Assembly: GCF_021568285.1 (NCBI RefSeq)
Contig: NZ_JAKGTQ010000006.1
Location: 101,703 to 165,702 of the forward strand
Reading direction: 5' to 3'
DNA length: 64,000 nt
Source of the DNA: Rheinheimera sp. UJ63
Lineage (GTDB): Bacteria > Pseudomonadota > Gammaproteobacteria > Enterobacterales > Alteromonadaceae
Shown here piece after piece: positions 1 through 10,490 of this stretch. A program made the translations under genes and the position numbers. The notes under the pieces are model-generated. The model had not been told where the DNA came from, ran no database searches, and was given only the letters and a program-made list of their open reading frames with translations. Position 1 is the stretch's first letter. Each line of letters opens with the position of its first letter.

Positions 1-190
1 CATCTAATATATTGTTCACAAAATTCAAAGCCTGAATAAATTCAAATTGCGCATAGAGTTTATCATTAACAGCACGTAATTCACTGTAAATGACCTGGTT
101 ACCTTCAATTATTACTTCATTCTGTTGGGAGTTATCTGCCAAAAGAATCTCTGATTTAAAGGTGGCAATTCTTTCCTTCAAGCTATTCAT
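1..190 (-). CDS. N-terminal fragment of the next gene of the dpd-like operon
   Basis: An open frame starts at the ATG at 190 and runs off the left edge after 63 codons. It begins MNSLKERIATFKSEILL and looks helical, possibly coiled coil. The start overlaps the stop of the upstream gene as ATGA, the arrangement of a translationally coupled operon. By position it would be the gene after dpdH (dpdI or dpdJ), but the fragment is too short to identify. Confidence 0.6.
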   Translation of the reverse strand, partial: MNSLKERIATFKSEILLADNSQQNEVIIEGNQVIYSELRAVNDKLYAQFEFIQALNFVNNILD

Positions 191-3100
191 TTACAATCGT
201 TCTCCGTGAACGTAGTTAAGTGTGAAAGTGTTTGGTTTAAATTAAGATTGGTATTTTTTATACCTTGATTGAGTGCACTCAACTGATGTTTACCAACAGT
301 ATTATTGACTGATTGTATTTTCGGTAATGCTAGCCTTTCAAAAGTTTCCCATTGCGAAAGAACTTTTGACAATAAGGTAATGAGTCCTCCATCAAGGTTG
401 GCTAGTATTTCAATCTCTTTTTGCTCATCTTCAACGGTTATTAGCTTGATGGCATTTTTAACCTCAATCCAACTTAAAGTTTCAAGCAATATTTTGATAT
501 CCTGATTGGCCGTTTTACGTTTTAGGATTTCATCTGGATAAAATCCCAAATCTTGAATAGATTTGTAAACTTCTCTTATATCTTCAAGTAAATCTTGAAA
601 TTCCTCTTTGTTCTCACAATCGCTAATAAACATTTTTATTTTAAGGAGGTTAGGCTTTATTTCATCGATTGCCGCTTTCTTAAGTCGCCGCAATGCTGGA
701 TCAAGCTTCTCCTCGCCATTTTTTCTGGCTTCTTTGATTGCAGCCTTTAATATGTCTGAGTCGATAGCAACATTTTCAATAAGAACAAGACTGGACCAAA
801 CTTTTTGCGTATCATCCCATTGGTCTAACAAAGCAGTCCTTAATTGTTCGAAACCAGAATTTAACGGTTCCTTTAGAATCGATTTGATGTGTACACTTTT
901 CATTAAAAGCGTATTTTCAAGACTACCTTGCTCTTTTAGTCCTAAACCATTTAGCAACATCAACTGCTTATCCACCGAGCGTACTAAATACTTCTTACGT
1001 AACGCCTTGAGAGCGACCTTTAAAACATGTGGAACCCATTTTTCAGCGAAATTTTTATAATAAGCAAAATCTTCATATCCTTTTTCATAATTCCACCCCG
1101 TAGATGGGTTATCTTTGTTAGTCCTGTGATAGCGAATTATCGCCAGTGCAGTCCGTTGTAGTACATTCGAAGACTTTTCATCATAGAAATCATGCTCTGA
1201 GCAAAATTCAACTAACGGTAAAGCATTGTTATTATTTGAGTTTGGTAGGCTAATTAAAAAGAGTTTATCTGACTTAAGAATTGCTTCAATGGCTGTTTTT
1301 TTTGTTTTTCCCACCTCAAATACTTTACTATTTTCAAAACCAGTCCATTCAGAAAGTGGAGATTCTTCAATCATTGTATAGAGTTGGCTTCTGAAGAAGT
1401 TCGCCAACTTAGAATCGATAGGTGCCTCATTGTTGAACCATTTCCCAAGTTGCTCCTCCAATAAATCCGCCTTATTTGGGGCAGGAATAGGTACGGGCTC
1501 AGGCGGTTTCTGTGGTGCTACCACAATAGGGCGTGGTGTAGGGATATGAATTTCACTTCCTAAGTAGGGAGCGAGTTCTGGTAAATTGAATGAAATAGCA
1601 ACTTCTTTGGGTAAAGCTGATTTCAAAGCTTCCATGCTAGATTTGTCTGACCAGATTGAACAAAGTGTTATAGCTTGTTGCGGAGTCGAAAGACCCAAAT
1701 TGCTCAATTCAGCTAGAAGTGTTGGTTTGCGCTCTTTAAGTTCAACATTCTTAGGAAATATACCCGCTTCATAATCGTTTCGTTGATATCTTAAAATATT
1801 AAGTAAAATATCATTTAACACATCTCGTGGATTAAAGATTAACGAACCGGAATCGTTGGAACAATACCATTTGGCAAGATTTACTATGGCCTCTTTATTA
1901 AACGGGAAAAGTGGGATCTGTAAAGAAGATTTACCGAATGCTTCCAAACACAAGCTATCACTCTCATCTAACTCGTCATTCCATATAGGAATATTATCAT
2001 CCCAATTCTCAAGGCTAATGACATCCTGTAATTGGGACTTCCCATAGCGAGCCGCATTTAAATACCGACTACAAAAGTCGACTATTTTAGTAGGGATATC
2101 TTCTTGGCTGTCCTGATTATTTTTGATTTGCCACTCAAATTTTGCTCTCGTTCTAATAGTGTTTTGTCTTCTTGTATAACCGCTGTAGCCACTTGTAACA
2201 GCGAGTACTGATTTCAGAGTGCATAATTCATCTTTAGCCTCCTCTAACAGGCAATCTATCAAGACATCTTCGATAGCCGAAATTGCAGCGAGATCTTCCA
2301 CTAAAATAACAAGGGTTTGATTACGAGCTTTTAGGTGCTTTCTTATTTCTTTAAATAAATCTTGAAAGTTACCACTGCCAAATTGAAATAATTGTTGAAA
2401 AGCAGTTTGTGAGGCGCGGCCAACCCCTTCATTTATTATTTCTAAAGCCTTTTTACTTCGCTCGGGGCTGTCTAATCTAAGTGCACTTAACGCTTTACGA
2501 GCTGGTAACGACAAATCATCTATTTCAATCTCTTCAATCATCGAGTCAAAATCTTTCTGTGACAAAGCAAATTCTTTTTGGTGCAACTCTTCCTCTGTTG
2601 CCCCTTTTATCCACCTAGTTGCTATATTGTAAATATAACTATCATCACCAATGAGTCTTGATTTAAATTCAATATCGTCAACTAAATTAGGGAGTTGTTT
2701 AGCAAATTGTATCCTTTTTATTACTTCTTGTGCTTCAGCAGAACCAGGTTGGCAGTTATCCAAAAGTTGAACACTCTCTTCACCAATATCCTGAATGCCA
2801 TGTTTTAAGTGAGTACCAAAAAGATCAGCTATTTTCCTAGCGACTAGAGTATTTCCGACTTCGTCTACCTGTTTTCGCGCGTTTTCAAAAACATCTCCTT
2901 CCAAACCGTTAAGAAGAAGGTGAAGGGTCTGTCTTAAACTTGCATTCTTCGGGATTCGCACTATCTGCCAGTTTTCTTCCTGAACTATTTTCTCATTTTT
3001 AAGCTTCGCATGTAGCCACCTTATGAGGTGTGATTTACCTAACCCTGCATCAGCAACGATAGGAATAGGCCTATCAATTCTTAAAAAATGTTCTAGAAGG

Positions 3101-3261
3101 TCCTTTTCGGTAGCCTCTTCTTCGAATGTATTGCTACTAAATTTTGTCAACTGCATCGGTTCATGAACAGCCAGCAATGCCTCATCAGAGAGTTCTTCAG
3201 CTTCAGTTTTGATACAATCAATTACGTTTTGTACAGATGGCCAGTATCTTTCTAAACTCAT
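187..3261 (-). CDS. dpdH: Large P-loop ATPase, DpdH-like
   Basis: A 1024-residue ATPase. A Walker A motif (ADAGLGKSH) lies at about residues 70-78 and a Walker B-like strand (LVILVEDL) at 317-324, so the N-terminal third is the nucleotide-binding part. A proline-rich linker near residues 590-615 (PTPRPIVVAPQKPPEP) separates it from a long helical C-terminal half with no recognisable catalytic motif. Size, order and neighbours fit DpdH, the ATPase of the Dpd DNA 7-deazaguanine modification-restriction cluster; that family assignment is from memory of the cluster layout, not a search. Its ATG overlaps the stop of the upstream gene by 4 nt. Its own stop overlaps the next start, so it is an internal operon gene. 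Restriction of unmodified DNA together with the two helicases is inferred. Confidence 0.65.
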   Translation of the reverse strand: MSLERYWPSVQNVIDCIKTEAEELSDEALLAVHEPMQLTKFSSNTFEEEATEKDLLEHFLRIDRPIPIVADAGLGKSHLIRWLHAKLKNEKIVQEENWQIVRIPKNASLRQTLHLLLNGLEGDVFENARKQVDEVGNTLVARKIADLFGTHLKHGIQDIGEESVQLLDNCQPGSAEAQEVIKRIQFAKQLPNLVDDIEFKSRLIGDDSYIYNIATRWIKGATEEELHQKEFALSQKDFDSMIEEIEIDDLSLPARKALSALRLDSPERSKKALEIINEGVGRASQTAFQQLFQFGSGNFQDLFKEIRKHLKARNQTLVILVEDLAAISAIEDVLIDCLLEEAKDELCTLKSVLAVTSGYSGYTRRQNTIRTRAKFEWQIKNNQDSQEDIPTKIVDFCSRYLNAARYGKSQLQDVISLENWDDNIPIWNDELDESDSLCLEAFGKSSLQIPLFPFNKEAIVNLAKWYCSNDSGSLIFNPRDVLNDILLNILRYQRNDYEAGIFPKNVELKERKPTLLAELSNLGLSTPQQAITLCSIWSDKSSMEALKSALPKEVAISFNLPELAPYLGSEIHIPTPRPIVVAPQKPPEPVPIPAPNKADLLEEQLGKWFNNEAPIDSKLANFFRSQLYTMIEESPLSEWTGFENSKVFEVGKTKKTAIEAILKSDKLFLISLPNSNNNNALPLVEFCSEHDFYDEKSSNVLQRTALAIIRYHRTNKDNPSTGWNYEKGYEDFAYYKNFAEKWVPHVLKVALKALRKKYLVRSVDKQLMLLNGLGLKEQGSLENTLLMKSVHIKSILKEPLNSGFEQLRTALLDQWDDTQKVWSSLVLIENVAIDSDILKAAIKEARKNGEEKLDPALRRLKKAAIDEIKPNLLKIKMFISDCENKEEFQDLLEDIREVYKSIQDLGFYPDEILKRKTANQDIKILLETLSWIEVKNAIKLITVEDEQKEIEILANLDGGLITLLSKVLSQWETFERLALPKIQSVNNTVGKHQLSALNQGIKNTNLNLNQTLSHLTTFTENDCK

Positions 3262-4220
3262 TTTTCTACCCCAAATCTAATGTGACTAACTGGTCTTTTT
3301 TTATTTCCAGGTAGGTTCAACTGCATTGTTTTTTCAGCATCAGATTTAGGCACAAGAAAAATAACCCCCTCAATATTAAGTCGGTACAAAGCCTGAGAAA
3401 GACTTGCCGATAGTTCGTGCTCAGGCAAAGATTTCCAATCTTTTACCTTAGAGCGAATAAGTTCCTCGATGGTGCAGCGATACGCTCCACCATCAATTAC
3501 GGGAAGTATTCCACTTAGTTGAATTAAAAATTCTTCTACTGGCATCTCACTAGCAGCACCTGAATTTTTTAATATTTTGATAACCGCAGGTCTAATTAAG
3601 CGAGTTGGATCAACCACAAGCGTATCTTTGGTTACTTGTTCTAGAAAACCTAAAAGAAGACCATAGTTGGCAAAAGTAGCAGTCTCGGAACTGTTAATAG
3701 TAAGGCGAGTATCGTTTCCAGATCTTGGTGGTAGATACTTTCCAACGATGGCTTCGATTTCTGTAGGCTTAAAAAAATTACCACCTGCAAATGTAAATGA
3801 GTCCAGACACAAAAAAAGAGCCATGCCTCGAAGCAGTGGCTCTATTCCAGTTCCATCGACGATATCAAGCTTCTCTTTAAATAAAGTTTGAGTAATTCTT
3901 TCTCCAAGGTTGTCATCACATGAAAACTCTGACCAAGCCTTGATCCCTTCTTCATTTTGCTGCCATAAACCAGTTTCCTTCCAAAAAAATAAAGTTTCTC
4001 TCAGCTTTTTTTCGGGGTTAGTGCTTCTCTTAAACTCTCCCTGAGAATCACACTCCTCATCGATAAAAAGATAATCTGGCATGTTCGATGACAAAATAGC
4101 GGTCAATGGTAAATGTTCTTCGCTTTTATTTTTTTTGGAAAAATGTCGGTTAACCAAACGGTCAATGAAATGTAATGAAGCTATATGGCTGCCTGGATTC
4201 GCATTGTTTATTACTGACAT
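3258..4220 (-). CDS. dpdG: DpdG-like protein of the Dpd restriction module
   Basis: A 320-residue soluble protein with no signal peptide, membrane helix or enzymatic motif that I can see. It resembles a winged-helix or adaptor protein more than an enzyme, with a C-terminal segment (IEELIRSKVKDW, YRLNIEGVIFLVPK) of helix-helix-strand character. It sits between the RecQ-like helicase (1-nt TGATG overlap) and the large ATPase (4-nt ATGA overlap). Length and place match dpdG of the Dpd cluster. Function in the family is not established, and the identification rests on synteny. Confidence 0.6.
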   Translation of the reverse strand: MSVINNANPGSHIASLHFIDRLVNRHFSKKNKSEEHLPLTAILSSNMPDYLFIDEECDSQGEFKRSTNPEKKLRETLFFWKETGLWQQNEEGIKAWSEFSCDDNLGERITQTLFKEKLDIVDGTGIEPLLRGMALFLCLDSFTFAGGNFFKPTEIEAIVGKYLPPRSGNDTRLTINSSETATFANYGLLLGFLEQVTKDTLVVDPTRLIRPAVIKILKNSGAASEMPVEEFLIQLSGILPVIDGGAYRCTIEELIRSKVKDWKSLPEHELSASLSQALYRLNIEGVIFLVPKSDAEKTMQLNLPGNKKRPVSHIRFGVEK

Positions 4221-6715
4221 CAGTTTTGTCCTAGCAGATTTCTAAAGTTACTTATTGATAATGACGATGAATAATTTTCGTACCAATTGCGATATTCCTT
4301 ACCTGACTCTTTTTGTGACCTTTCTGCAAAGAAATACGTCACCTTCTCTCTAGCCTTTGGTACATCAATTACTTTTGCACTTTCCTCAGCAATCAATATG
4401 GTAGGCCAGAAGCTCGATTCATCCTCAAATTCTTGAGAAATCCAGAACCGTTCAAAGCCAATTGGTAAGGTTTCTTGGAGCTCTGCCAAAAACCTATCAG
4501 ATGCCTGAATACCCGAAATAATATTTTTCACTAACATTGATTTCAGTAAACCTTTCCAATCGAAAATATCATTATTATCGTAGTAAACCATGCACATATT
4601 CCTGTTAGAAATCAGCGGTTGTAATCTGGGCGTCGAAGTTGCCTGAGATGTATAGTTATCCAGATAGGCTGCCCCTCCAACAGTAGGGGAGAATCCGTCG
4701 CAATTGCGACACCCCCTGCAGGCTCGCTGTGCAGGTACATGATTAATCGAATAGTATTTAGACAGCGTTTTACAAAGTGTTACTGAGTTATTTTCTAGGT
4801 ACTGCCTCAAAACATTAAATCGGTCATTCTGCACAGTTAACTCACGTTCTCGGTATCTATTAATTTCAGTTTCCCAATAATCCTTTTTCAGTGCTTTGGG
4901 CTCTAACAACTCTATTACTATTGTTTCAGAATAATCTTCCCAGAACTTTTGAAATTGTAATTGTTCATAACTTTCATCTGACGTTGAAGGTAATTTAGGA
5001 ACTTCATAGTATATTTTGATAGCGCCAGCGCGCTGCATAAACAGCAAGGTCAACCAATTCCACTCGCTATTTTTATCGCTCATTTGGCCTAATTTATTTC
5101 GAAAAAATGAGGTGTTTAGCTTATAAATATCATCACTTTCAAACAAATCACCTTCGGCAGACTGTTTGCGCTTGAACATATCCATCCATCGTTCAAATCC
5201 TAAATCGATTGATATTATTTTTTCTCTATTAACACCTTGGGCAATATCTAACTGTTCATGATGATAAATCATTAACGCTATTGCTGAGTCACCATTACGA
5301 CCTGCTCTTCCTATTTCCTGATAATACCTATCAATGTTATCTGGAACACTAGCGTGTAGAACTGTTTTAACATCCGCTTTATCCATCCCGACACCAAAAG
5401 CAGACGTTGCTACAATGATGTCGTATTGGTTGCTCTTCCACTTTTCTATGATTCTTTTTTTTTCTTCATTTTTGGTGTCGCCGTCAAACTTAGCAACCCT
5501 GGTACATCCGTATTCCTTTAACTTCTTGTGCACTTCATCAGCTTCAGACTTTGTTGTGGTATATAAAATCAATGGTTTCGGCAATAAAAAAGTATATTTA
5601 CACACCGTGCAAAGATGCTCATGCCTATTAACTTTTAACACAGAGCTTTTAATTTCTGGGCGAAGAAAATTACCATTGACGATAATGGGATCGCTAACTC
5701 CATCACCATAAACTTTATTGATTGCCTCTATATTCGATTGAGTAAACGTTGCCGACATCAGGACAGTATTAAACTTACTTTTTGAAACCTTTCTGAGTGT
5801 TGCTAGCAATGCTCCAAATTTTTGAAAGTCTGGCCTAAAATTGGTGCCCCAACTATCAATTAGATGAGCCTCATCGACAATAATTTCTGCAATTTGATCG
5901 CTACGCGATAATGAAAAAAGCAAATAAAGTAAACTTCCAGTAAGTGATTCTGGTGATGTAAAGAGAACTTTCTGACGGCCCGTTTGCATATTTAACTTTA
6001 TTTCTTCTCTCTCTTCCTGAGTTAAACTTGCATGCCAACAGTAATTGGATACAACTGGAATGCCACAGTGATGAATTATTTCTTTAGCTCTGTCCGCTTG
6101 TTCTATTGACAAACCAACAGTAGGAAGAATAACAATGGTGTTAGCAAGCGCCCTTTGGAATAGTATAGAGGCGTGTGAAATCAGGGTTTTACCACATCCT
6201 GTTGGCAAATTTACAAAGATAGTTGAACCTTTTTTAGCGGTAAGGCACGTCCGGACAGCCAATCTCTGACCTGCCGTTTGGTAATTGTTATATCCCAGCC
6301 CATCAAGTTTAATTTTTAAACACGCATCTAGTTGTACGGGTTCCGTTTTTCTTTTGTTTTGCAGGGTATAAACATCTAAATCGTGCTCGTGAAGACTGTC
6401 TTGATCAAGTTGTAATAAATTAGTCCCTTGTCTTTGAATCAAACCTGTTTTTTTAGCAACTTCTAACTCTTGTCCTCTCAATTCTCGTGGAAAGGCGAAA
6501 CTACTGTAGTTTTGATCAGTTGTCCGCTGAATGGATACTAAGAAGTCTTTTATAGCTAACATAGTATCTACTGAATTGATGTTTTCGGATTTCAGAGTTG
6601 TAAGAAGTCTGTTAAAGAAAAAATTATCTTGAAAGGTGGAATGGCGTTTTGACACCTCTTTAGTCACAGACTCGTACTCACTCTCATTTAATCTCAATGA
6701 CTTTACTTCAGACAC
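4220..6715 (-). CDS. dpdF: RecQ-like superfamily 2 DNA helicase, DpdF-like
   Basis: An 831-residue helicase. Visible motifs in order: Walker A PTGCGKT at 171-177, DEAH at 281-284 followed by IDSWGTNFRPDF as in RecQ, motif III VLMSATF, motif V TSAFGVGMDKADVK, and motif VI RYYQEIGRAGRNGD. A cysteine cluster (CRGCRNCDG) after the helicase core looks like the RecQ zinc-binding element. It is longer than a housekeeping RecQ (about 610 residues), with an extra N-terminal region of about 140 residues and a long C-terminal tail. The start lies 2 nt after the stop of the SNF2 gene. It would unwind DNA as part of the Dpd restriction complex; that role is inferred from context. Confidence 0.75.
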   Translation of the reverse strand: MSEVKSLRLNESEYESVTKEVSKRHSTFQDNFFFNRLLTTLKSENINSVDTMLAIKDFLVSIQRTTDQNYSSFAFPRELRGQELEVAKKTGLIQRQGTNLLQLDQDSLHEHDLDVYTLQNKRKTEPVQLDACLKIKLDGLGYNNYQTAGQRLAVRTCLTAKKGSTIFVNLPTGCGKTLISHASILFQRALANTIVILPTVGLSIEQADRAKEIIHHCGIPVVSNYCWHASLTQEEREEIKLNMQTGRQKVLFTSPESLTGSLLYLLFSLSRSDQIAEIIVDEAHLIDSWGTNFRPDFQKFGALLATLRKVSKSKFNTVLMSATFTQSNIEAINKVYGDGVSDPIIVNGNFLRPEIKSSVLKVNRHEHLCTVCKYTFLLPKPLILYTTTKSEADEVHKKLKEYGCTRVAKFDGDTKNEEKKRIIEKWKSNQYDIIVATSAFGVGMDKADVKTVLHASVPDNIDRYYQEIGRAGRNGDSAIALMIYHHEQLDIAQGVNREKIISIDLGFERWMDMFKRKQSAEGDLFESDDIYKLNTSFFRNKLGQMSDKNSEWNWLTLLFMQRAGAIKIYYEVPKLPSTSDESYEQLQFQKFWEDYSETIVIELLEPKALKKDYWETEINRYRERELTVQNDRFNVLRQYLENNSVTLCKTLSKYYSINHVPAQRACRGCRNCDGFSPTVGGAAYLDNYTSQATSTPRLQPLISNRNMCMVYYDNNDIFDWKGLLKSMLVKNIISGIQASDRFLAELQETLPIGFERFWISQEFEDESSFWPTILIAEESAKVIDVPKAREKVTYFFAERSQKESGKEYRNWYENYSSSLSISNFRNLLGQN

Positions 6716-6717
6716 TA

Positions 6718-9700
6718 TTATAGTCCTCCTACCAATGTCATACTAAGAGCGGAGACCAACCTAACAGTTAACTTATTTGTTAAGTCTAATTGCTCATTTT
6801 TGGGCAAAACACTCTTTATTATTTGAGATTCTCTGTGAGTTATGGCGCCTTCAATGACTCTTTCCCATTCATCTCTCAGACAAAACGAATTAAATAATTC
6901 CCACAGGTCCTGTTTTGCAGTTACTAGGACTTCAAAATCTCTATAACTGTTATCATGTTCACCTTTTGATACTTGTACCGGCTTTCTCAGTAAATTCAGT
7001 ATCGCTTCATTCTCGACTATGTTCCCAGAGTCATCTATCCACTCTGTTTTTATGTGAGGTTCGAATTCCTCGTCAAGATTTCTCTGCTCCACAACTGAAT
7101 CTTCGCTTGACTCGCAAGAAACTAGCCAATTTAACTTCAAAAATGTTTTTGGCTTTTCGAGTTTTATTTTTATTAGCCTCAAAACTGAACTCACAAGCCC
7201 TAGTATGCTCCCTTGTGTGAAATTGTATATTGTATCTATGAAAGGTTGACCATACCGTAGTGGGTAGGCACCGGTTTTAGCGGTGATTTCTCTATTTGGT
7301 GTCATAGGTTTTGTAGCAGGATTTCGTAAACCACTATTAAAGTCTATCCCTAAAATACAGTGGTGTAAAAAATCGTCGATATTAAGACGAGTTATCCCAA
7401 GTTTATATTGGTAAACAAATGTCGATTCGTCTTTAGGTGTTACCCTAAATTTCAGGCTCTGTCTGATCCAGTTTTGTAATGAGTTATGCAAAGATTCAGC
7501 ATCTGAATCAATTTTCTGCATTTGCTCAGCAAACTTCTTTATTTTTGTGAGGTCAACCTGCATTTCATTCCAAACCTCCTGGTCTGCGACTTTTTTCCGT
7601 TCTTTTGCAATTATTCCTTTCTCTCCGCTTAAATTTTTTCTAATCTTACTCAATTGCCTGAACCCATTAGTTAGCAGATTCTGCTCTTCACGTTGAATAA
7701 CATCTTCTAAAGCTAATTGGATGCTTGCTGTTGTTTCATTAAACACGCCTATAATATCTTTTAAAAAAAGAGCCCAGTTTTGAATGAAACTGTCAGAACC
7801 TGGAATAAGCACATAATTTTCAATCGGTTTCATACCTTTCGAAGTCGCGCTATACCTATTTAACCTACCAATACGTTGCTCGATTCTTACTAAAGAGCGA
7901 GGCAAACTGTAATGAATTGCTAATCGAGATGGTCCCTGTAAATTTAACCCATCCTCACCTTTTTCATCAATAATAAGTACCTTAATTGAAGGATTGGTAA
8001 CAAAAAGTGGCGTGGTATGAGAAGAGTGCCTTTCAATATCGTCTCTATGCTTCATTAAGAATGAATAAAGGCAATCTGCAGCGGCTTTATTTCCACAGAA
8101 AATAGCTACTTTACCATCGGTGTTATTTTTCAACCATTCATCAAGTATGCTTTTTGTAAGTTCATCTTTGTTTTTTTGTTCACAAAGTGCAGATTCCTTC
8201 AGAATTGAGAATATTTCAAAAAATTCATGATAATCATCAATATTAATCAATCTATCTAGTTCAGACGAAAGACAACTTGGTGAATCTAACAGTGCATCAA
8301 GAAGAGGCATTACACTTGGTAGTTTATGCTCTTGCCCCTCACTAACAAGGTAGTCTCTATAGTCATCTAACTGCTGATCTAAATAGGGTAACTGTTTAGC
8401 AGATCCCCATTTTTGTAATTCACAATTACCAAGGCCTGGAAAAAGTAATTCTATCGAACTGTTCTTGCTCCCTCTCCTATTGCGAATAAATCGTTGAAAA
8501 AGCCTGTACCTTTCACCAAAATACTGTTTAAGCTCATAAATAGCGCAATTTCTTTTAACATCATTTTTATTTATATTGAAAAAATCAATTTCCGGCTTTA
8601 AATTCTCGATCAACTTAGATAATTCAAAGTCTCCTAGGTCTAGAGTTTCTAATTCATCTAATATCCCACTTAGTGTGAAGTCGTCAGACTCGGGTGATAA
8701 TGCTGTATATATTCCGGAAAAAAGCTCTCTCTCACTTACTTTTTTGTTGAAATCAACAATACCTTCTTCAGAGATTTTATAGTTGTCAGGACTAAGACAA
8801 TGCAGCATGGCCAAAAAGCTTTTTGCATTTCCTGCAATTGGCGTACCCGACAAAATAATTGTTGAACGAGCATCTGAACAAAAAGAGACTATTTTTTGAT
8901 AATTGGTGTTGTTGTCATCATTCCATGCCAAGTTAGCAAGGTTATGTCCTTCATCGATTACGACCATAGTTGGTTTTTTTTCAGTTGTATCAAACAACGG
9001 CAAGTTAAAATAATCACAGACAAAAACTTTCTGGTCTTCCTCAAACTCAATACCAAGTACATCTTCCAAGTGAAATTTTAATGTCAACTCCTGTTTCCAT
9101 TGGTTTATCAGAGCAGTAGGTACTATAACTAAGACGCAAGCATCATCTTTTAACTCAAGAATATGCTCTCGGATTAAAAAACCAGCCTCGATGGTTTTAC
9201 CCAAACCCACCTCATCACCGAGTAAGTATTTTTGATTTGAGTCTTTCAAAACTTGTAATACAACTGATAATTGATGTATTTCAAGGTTTACTGCGCTACT
9301 TGATAAAGAAGATATAGAGTTACATGCCGCTCTTTGTTCTATATATGAGGTAATAAAGTTTGTTCTATTTTCGTAATGCTTAAAAGCGGATGTAGCCTGA
9401 GATGCTAGGAATTTCGCTGCAGGAAAAGAAGACAGCGCTAGTAAGTTTGGAACAAATAATTCTTCAATTTCATAAATATCCGATTCGTCATGATTAAAGT
9501 AAATTAAGTGCTTGTCTCCAGGTCGTTCACCATCATAAAAACCCATTCTCCATCGTTGAGTAGATCCGAACTTTACGTAAACAACAGTTTTTTCAAACAA
9601 CTTTTTCTTTCCAATTAAATCACTTCCTTTGACTTTTATTTTTTTATCATAAGGATTAATTGGAGAAGTGAAAAAACCAACTGTTGCGCTTTGATCAGCT

Positions 9701-9777
9701 GCAGATGTAGATAGAATTTTACCTATACCTTTAAAAAAAGGTGCGCCCTCAACTAAAGAACCTACTACCAATCTCAT
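6718..9777 (-). CDS. dpdE: SNF2-family helicase/translocase, DpdE-like
   Basis: A 1019-residue SNF2-type ATPase. Walker A (GDEVGLGKT) lies at 187-195, the motif II DEGH box at 275-278, motif III as ILSGTPIAGN, and motif VI as RIEQRIGRLNRYS in the C-terminal RecA-like lobe. An N-terminal domain of about 110 residues precedes the helicase core. It is the first gene of a four- to seven-gene minus-strand operon; a TCTCC on the plus strand at 9780-9784 gives a GGAGA ribosome-binding site just before the ATG. With the RecQ-like, DpdG and ATPase genes downstream it fits DpdE. The modification genes dpdA-D often found next to dpdE are absent on the right, where a decayed IS region begins. Confidence 0.7.
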   Translation of the reverse strand: MRLVVGSLVEGAPFFKGIGKILSTSAADQSATVGFFTSPINPYDKKIKVKGSDLIGKKKLFEKTVVYVKFGSTQRWRMGFYDGERPGDKHLIYFNHDESDIYEIEELFVPNLLALSSFPAAKFLASQATSAFKHYENRTNFITSYIEQRAACNSISSLSSSAVNLEIHQLSVVLQVLKDSNQKYLLGDEVGLGKTIEAGFLIREHILELKDDACVLVIVPTALINQWKQELTLKFHLEDVLGIEFEEDQKVFVCDYFNLPLFDTTEKKPTMVVIDEGHNLANLAWNDDNNTNYQKIVSFCSDARSTIILSGTPIAGNAKSFLAMLHCLSPDNYKISEEGIVDFNKKVSERELFSGIYTALSPESDDFTLSGILDELETLDLGDFELSKLIENLKPEIDFFNINKNDVKRNCAIYELKQYFGERYRLFQRFIRNRRGSKNSSIELLFPGLGNCELQKWGSAKQLPYLDQQLDDYRDYLVSEGQEHKLPSVMPLLDALLDSPSCLSSELDRLINIDDYHEFFEIFSILKESALCEQKNKDELTKSILDEWLKNNTDGKVAIFCGNKAAADCLYSFLMKHRDDIERHSSHTTPLFVTNPSIKVLIIDEKGEDGLNLQGPSRLAIHYSLPRSLVRIEQRIGRLNRYSATSKGMKPIENYVLIPGSDSFIQNWALFLKDIIGVFNETTASIQLALEDVIQREEQNLLTNGFRQLSKIRKNLSGEKGIIAKERKKVADQEVWNEMQVDLTKIKKFAEQMQKIDSDAESLHNSLQNWIRQSLKFRVTPKDESTFVYQYKLGITRLNIDDFLHHCILGIDFNSGLRNPATKPMTPNREITAKTGAYPLRYGQPFIDTIYNFTQGSILGLVSSVLRLIKIKLEKPKTFLKLNWLVSCESSEDSVVEQRNLDEEFEPHIKTEWIDDSGNIVENEAILNLLRKPVQVSKGEHDNSYRDFEVLVTAKQDLWELFNSFCLRDEWERVIEGAITHRESQIIKSVLPKNEQLDLTNKLTVRLVSALSMTLVGGL

Positions 9778-10011
9778 GTCTTCTCCTTAACTACAGCATT
9801 CCATCTAAAAGTAAGTATTTATATCATGTGTACTTTATTAGCAACAGAGGGTAATACACCCATTTTTAAATGACGCTAAAAGCAGAAGGTTGCGTTATTA
9901 AAGCCTGCTTGTATTTCGGTGGTGTAACAGCAATTGTCGTGTTTAGCCGTCCATTACTGTAAAATCATAGCCATTCTGTTGTATGATATTTCACTTTGGC
10001 AATACTGCTTG

Positions 10012-10490
10012 TTAATCATTAGAAGCGAACGGAGTGGTTTTATTGCTCCACATAAGTATTTTGCTATGTTTTTCTTGTTGGATGAATTTTAGTTTAATAT
10101 CATCTTTTTCAGCACACTTAGCCCTTAACGCACTGATATATTCAGGCCCAGTGTCAAATACGAATTTGCTTTTGCTTGCTAAGCCATTTAACAAGTAAGT
10201 TTATCGTGTGGACAACACGTTCAGTCGGCAGTAAGAAATCAACCGTCATTACTAGGCGTTCACGGTTAAAATCATCAATAATATTGAGTTGCCTGAAGGT
10301 GTGACCAACTTAAATTAGGTCATTCATATGATCCATAGACTACCCATTTTTTAATGAACTCCGGCACGGCCAGTACGTTAGACTTATCTCGTTTTGAGTG
10401 CTACTTAGGCTTTATCTGTAGATTAAGCTCCAGCGCTTTATGAATCCTCAACACCCGTTTTTGGTACTAACTGAAGCGCTTCACGTTGCG
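10012..10490 (-). pseudogene. Decayed IS3-family OrfB transposase remnant
   Basis: Reading the minus strand in one frame gives recognisable pieces of an IS3-type integrase-core transposase: VWSMDHMNDLI, then IIDDFNRERLVMTVDF, LLPTERVVHTI, and DTGPEYISALRAKCAEKDD followed by IKLKFIQQEKHS. These correspond to the DD(35)E core around the second aspartate (normally DNGPEF). In-frame stops interrupt it several times and both ends are missing, so it is dead. It marks an old insertion next to the start of the dpd-like operon. Confidence 0.7.
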
